Shown here one piece after another: positions 5,980 to 8,184 of a stretch of DNA of 8,184 nt. Made by a program: the position numbers and the translations under genes. The stretch lies in the NCBI GenBank assembly GCA_028819955.1, contig JAPPKP010000215.1, positions 1-8,184 of the forward strand, given 5' to 3'. Within the stretch, counting starts at the first letter, position 1, and each line of letters starts with the position of its first letter. The DNA comes from Rhodospirillaceae bacterium. GTDB lineage: Bacteria; Pseudomonadota; Alphaproteobacteria; UBA828. The notes beneath the pieces were generated by a model, which was given only the letters and a program-made list of their open reading frames with translations, searched no databases and had not been told where the DNA came from.

Positions 5980-6990
5980 ATGTACAAGTTCGCTCTCGCA
6001 TTTCTGGCCGCCGCCACCATGGCTTTGGCGGGGACTGCCAGCGCCCAGGAGGACATGCCGTTCGCGCTCGACTGGAAGTTCGAAGGTCCCTCCTCGCCTT
6101 ACTTTGCGGCCATCGACAACGGCCACTTCGAAGCCGCCGGTCTCAACGTCGAAGTCTCGGCCGGCCAGGGCTCTCTGGATGCCATCCCCAAGGTGGCCAC
6201 CGGCGCCTTCCCGGTCGGCTTCGCGGACATCAACTCCCTGGTCAAGTTCCTGGACCAGAATCCGGGCGCACCGGTCACCGCGGTCATGATGGTCTATGAC
6301 AAGCCGCCGTTCGCCGTCGTCGGCCGCATGAGCCTCGGCGTCAGCGTGCCGAGGGATCTCGAGGGGCGGGTGCTCGGAGCGCCGCCGCCGGATGGTGCCT
6401 GGGCGCAGTTCCCGGCCTTTGCCACCGCCAACGACCTCGATATGGACAAGATCACCGTCGAGCCCGTCGGCTTCCCGACCCGCGAGCCGATGCTCGCAGA
6501 AGGCAACGTGGATGCCGTTACAGGCTATTCCTTCTCATCCTTCCTGAATCTCGTGCGCCTCGGCGTGCCGGAGGACGACATTTCGACCATCCTGATGGCG
6601 GATTACGGTCTAGCACTCTACGGCAACGCGATCATCGTGAACACCGACTATGCGGCCGCCAACGCCGCCAACGTCACGGGTTTCATCACCGCCGTGGCGA
6701 AGGGGTGGAAGGATGCCATCGCCGATCCGGCGAAGGCCGTCGAGTCGCTGGTGAAGCGGAACCCCGCCGCCGATGCGGCGCTTGAAACCCGTCGGCTTCA
6801 GCTTTCCATCGATGCCAACGTGCTTACCGACTACACCAGCGCCAACGGCATCGGCGGCATCGATTCTGCACGCATGGACAAGGCGCTGATGCAGATCGCG
6901 GAGACCTACGAGTTTCAGAACGAGCCGGACGCTTCGCTCTATTTCACGGATGCCTATCTGCCTGCGGCCGAAATGAGGATGCTCCAGTAG
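5980..6990 (+). CDS. ABC transporter substrate-binding protein, NMT1/THI5-like
   Basis: This is a periplasmic type II solute-binding protein of the superfamily that includes ThiY (pyrimidine), SsuA and TauA (sulfonates) and related nitrate/bicarbonate binders. It has 336 residues. ATG 5980 is set by GAGGGAGG (5963-5970), 9 bases upstream. A signal peptide is clear: Lys3, hydrophobic 4-17, likely cleavage after A-S-A at residue 22; no lipobox. The mature start shows DWKFEGPSSPYFAAIDNGHF (31-50) then GLNVEV and IPKVATGAFPVGFADINSLV, the NMT1-family pattern of a beta strand, an approach loop, a helix, and a G-x-x-x-V-G-F-A-D hinge segment. It leads an operon with ATPase and permease downstream. 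The absence of a THI-box in the leader argues mildly against a thiamine-precursor role. The ligand cannot be assigned from the sequence. Confidence 0.9.
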   Translation: MYKFALAFLAAATMALAGTASAQEDMPFALDWKFEGPSSPYFAAIDNGHFEAAGLNVEVSAGQGSLDAIPKVATGAFPVGFADINSLVKFLDQNPGAPVTAVMMVYDKPPFAVVGRMSLGVSVPRDLEGRVLGAPPPDGAWAQFPAFATANDLDMDKITVEPVGFPTREPMLAEGNVDAVTGYSFSSFLNLVRLGVPEDDISTILMADYGLALYGNAIIVNTDYAAANAANVTGFITAVAKGWKDAIADPAKAVESLVKRNPAADAALETRRLQLSIDANVLTDYTSANGIGGIDSARMDKALMQIAETYEFQNEPDASLYFTDAYLPAAEMRMLQ

Positions 6991-7018
6991 CCTGACCGCG
7001 GCAGAGCGTGTTGCATTC

Positions 7019-7064
7019 GCCGGCCGGGGAGGCGGAGTCTGTGGGAACAACCTCTCCGGCCGGC
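7019..7064 (+). promoter_or_regulatory. Long hairpin sequestering the ATPase ribosome binding site
   Basis: GCCGGCCGGGGAGG (7019-7032) and CCTCTCCGGCCGGC (7051-7064) form a 14-bp stem with one G-U wobble and an 18-base loop. The Shine-Dalgarno GGGGAGG (7026-7032) is fully paired with CCTCTCC (7051-7057), and the GTG start (7041) is in the loop. The stem begins 28 bases after the binding-protein stop. It could lower ATPase translation and protect the 3' end of the binding-protein mRNA. The pairing is seen directly; the function is inferred. Confidence 0.65.
7026..7032 (+). promoter_or_regulatory. Ribosome binding site that selects the ATPase GTG start
   Basis: GGGGAGG ends 8 bases before GTG 7041 and is the only good site in the gap. 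Alternative starts GTG 7008 and TTG 7011 have none. A second GGAG at 7034-7037 is too close (3 bases). Confidence 0.6.
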
Positions 7065-7910
7065 AGCCAGACGCAGGAGCCGGAGGAGCGTCGGCCCGCA
7101 AGCGGGCAACATCCCGCGGATGCCCTGATCGACATCAGAGACGTCAAGCTTACCTACGAGACGAAGGACGGAAGGCTGCCCGTCCTCGACGGCGTCGACA
7201 TGCGGGTTCCCGAGGGCGGCTTCGTGGCCGTGGTCGGCCCATCCGGTTGCGGCAAGTCGACGCTGACGCGCCTGATCGCCGGCCTGCTGGAGCCGAATGC
7301 GGGCGAAGTCTGGCTGCACGGGGAGCGGGTGACGGGCCCGAAATCCTCGGTCGGGATGGCGTTCCAGAACCCGGTCCTGCTGGAATGGCGTTCCGTGCTG
7401 CGGAACGTGACGCTGCCCCTCGAGCTCGTGGCCCCGCGCATGCCGAAGCGGGAGAAGGAGGAGCGCGCGCTGCAGCTTCTAACCCTCGTCGGCCTCGAGG
7501 GATTCGAGCGCAAGCGGCCGAGCGAGCTTTCGGGCGGCATGCGCCAGCGCGCCTCGCTGTGCCGTTCGATCGTGCACAAGCCCGAAGTGCTGATTCTCGA
7601 CGAGCCTTTCGGGGCGCTGGATGCGTTCACGCGCGAAGACCTCTGGCAGACGATGCAGAAGGTGAAGTCGGAGGAGCCGTTCACCGGCGTCATGATCACG
7701 CACGATCTGCGGGAATCGATCTTTCTGGCGGATCAGGTGATCGTGCTTTCGGGCCGACCGGCTTACACGCAATACACGATGGAGGTCCCGTGGAAGGGCG
7801 AACGGGATCTCGACCTCCTCTACACGGCGGAGGGGGCAGAGATGCTGGGGGAGCTTCGGGACCAGATACAGATCGCGCAGGGCAGGTCCCCACAGGAGGC
7901 GGACGCATGA
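7041..7910 (+). CDS. ABC transporter ATP-binding protein (SsuB/TauB/ThiZ-like)
   Basis: This is the cytoplasmic ATPase of the importer; a dimer drives solute passage through the permease. From GTG 7041 it has 289 residues. All motifs are intact: Walker A GPSGCGKST (66-74), Q-loop Gln109 in FQNPVLLEWRSV, signature LSGGMRQR (162-169), Walker B VLILDE (182-187) followed by PFGALD, and H-loop His220 in ITHDLRES. The LLEWRSVLRNV segment is typical of the nitrate/sulfonate/taurine branch. A poorly ordered Gln/Glu/Pro-rich stretch of about 28 residues precedes the conserved ALIDIRDVKLTY. Starts at GTG 7008 or TTG 7011 would lengthen this further and place the hairpin inside the coding region. The stop overlaps the permease start as ATGA (7907-7910). 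Confidence 0.93.
   Translation: MGTTSPAGSQTQEPEERRPASGQHPADALIDIRDVKLTYETKDGRLPVLDGVDMRVPEGGFVAVVGPSGCGKSTLTRLIAGLLEPNAGEVWLHGERVTGPKSSVGMAFQNPVLLEWRSVLRNVTLPLELVAPRMPKREKEERALQLLTLVGLEGFERKRPSELSGGMRQRASLCRSIVHKPEVLILDEPFGALDAFTREDLWQTMQKVKSEEPFTGVMITHDLRESIFLADQVIVLSGRPAYTQYTMEVPWKGERDLDLLYTAEGAEMLGELRDQIQIAQGRSPQEADA
7894..7899 (+). promoter_or_regulatory. Ribosome binding site of the permease gene
   Basis: AGGAGG inside the ATPase 3' end lies 7 bases before ATG 7907. A consensus site plus the ATGA overlap points to re-initiation by ribosomes finishing the ATPase, giving matched amounts of the two proteins. Confidence 0.8.
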
Positions 7911-8184
7911 ACTGGCGCTTGTTTGCGCCGGTAATCGCGATCGTCGTGTTCGCCCTCCTCTGGGAGGCGGTGGTGTGGGTGAACGACTGGCCGAACTACA
8001 AGATGGCCTCGCCCTCGGATCTCGGACCCGCCTTCTGGAAGTTCCGCTGGCTGTTCCTCGAATACGGATGGGACACGCTCTGGCGAACCGTGGCGGGGCT
8101 CCTGCTCTCCGTGCTCGTCGGCCTGCTTCTCGGCATGATCATGGGGCTGAACCGGACCATGCGGGATGCGCTCTACCCGCTGCT
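7907..8184 (+). CDS. ABC transporter permease, SsuC/TauC-like (3' truncated by window)
   Basis: This is the inner-membrane permease of the importer; only its first 92 residues are in view and it runs off the right edge in an open frame. The start is ATG 7907, overlapping the ATPase stop, with AGGAGG 7 bases upstream. The protein opens MNWRLFAPVIAIVVFALLWE, a first membrane segment (~6-25). A periplasmic stretch follows with WPNYKMASPSDLG, the position where SsuC/TauC/ThiX-type permeases carry 'P-SP' motifs before a short helix. A second membrane segment is at ~61-81 (TVAGLLLSVLVGLLLGMIMG), preceded by the family-typical DTLWRT. The EAA loop that contacts the ATPase would lie further on. The family call is well supported by operon order; substrate unknown. 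Confidence 0.85.
   Translation, partial: MNWRLFAPVIAIVVFALLWEAVVWVNDWPNYKMASPSDLGPAFWKFRWLFLEYGWDTLWRTVAGLLLSVLVGLLLGMIMGLNRTMRDALYPL

Noticed and set aside
5791..6126. Minus-strand frame of 111 codons over the binding-protein start
   Set aside because: No ribosome binding site or motif, and it overlaps the signal peptide region of a certain gene.
4755..6299. Plus-strand open frame (514 codons) covering the glycosyltransferase end, the gap and the binding-protein start
   Set aside because: The Arg/Ser/Pro-rich translation overlaps two genes with clear motifs; it is a shadow frame that happens to stay open.
1..8184. KOPS-type GGGNAGGG signals near ftsK
   Set aside because: I saw only partial matches such as GGGAAGGA and GGGCAGGT, and FtsK does not need such sites near its own gene.

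Overview
The window is high-GC DNA with alphaproteobacterial features: an FtsK translocase C-terminus followed directly by a LolA-type lipoprotein carrier, dense short-spaced genes, several GTG starts and the codon bias of a GC-rich proteobacterium. The FtsK-LolA pairing is common in Alphaproteobacteria. The sequence alone does not support a genus. No tRNA, rRNA, IS element, CRISPR array or phage gene is visible. I see no overt new multi-gene system; the interest lies mainly in regulatory and structural details.

Layout. Positions 1-665 hold the 3' end of ftsK (Walker B to the DNA-reading gamma domain). Positions 719-1375 encode a LolA-like periplasmic carrier, 1421-2779 a DinF-type MATE efflux protein, and 2786-3610 a PuuD-like class I glutamine amidotransferase-type hydrolase; these three could form one transcript. 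The hydrolase ends tail to tail with an RraA-like protein on the minus strand (4314 down to 3607), and one CTAG tetranucleotide supplies both stop codons. Divergent from the RraA-like gene, 4412-5554 encodes a GT4-like glycosyltransferase that keeps the EX7E motif but lacks the usual basic residues in the donor-binding loop.

A 425-base gap (5555-5979) follows. It holds no convincing gene. It contains a TTGGT-CT-ACCAA palindrome like GntR/FadR-family operators, imperfect repeats of an ACCG-ATTC-AG motif, and small hairpins. I see no THI-box or other known riboswitch.

From 5980 to the end lies an ABC importer operon of the NMT1/THI5-SsuABC-TauABC superfamily: a secreted binding protein, an ATPase, and the start of a permease that runs off the window. 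The binding protein would capture a small solute in the periplasm, the permease would pass it through the inner membrane, and the ATPase would power uptake. The substrate cannot be read from the sequence. The most striking non-coding signal is a 14-bp inverted repeat at 7019-7064. In mRNA it would hide the ATPase Shine-Dalgarno in a stem with the GTG start in the loop, which suggests the binding protein is made in excess over the ATPase. ATPase and permease overlap by ATGA, a translational-coupling arrangement.
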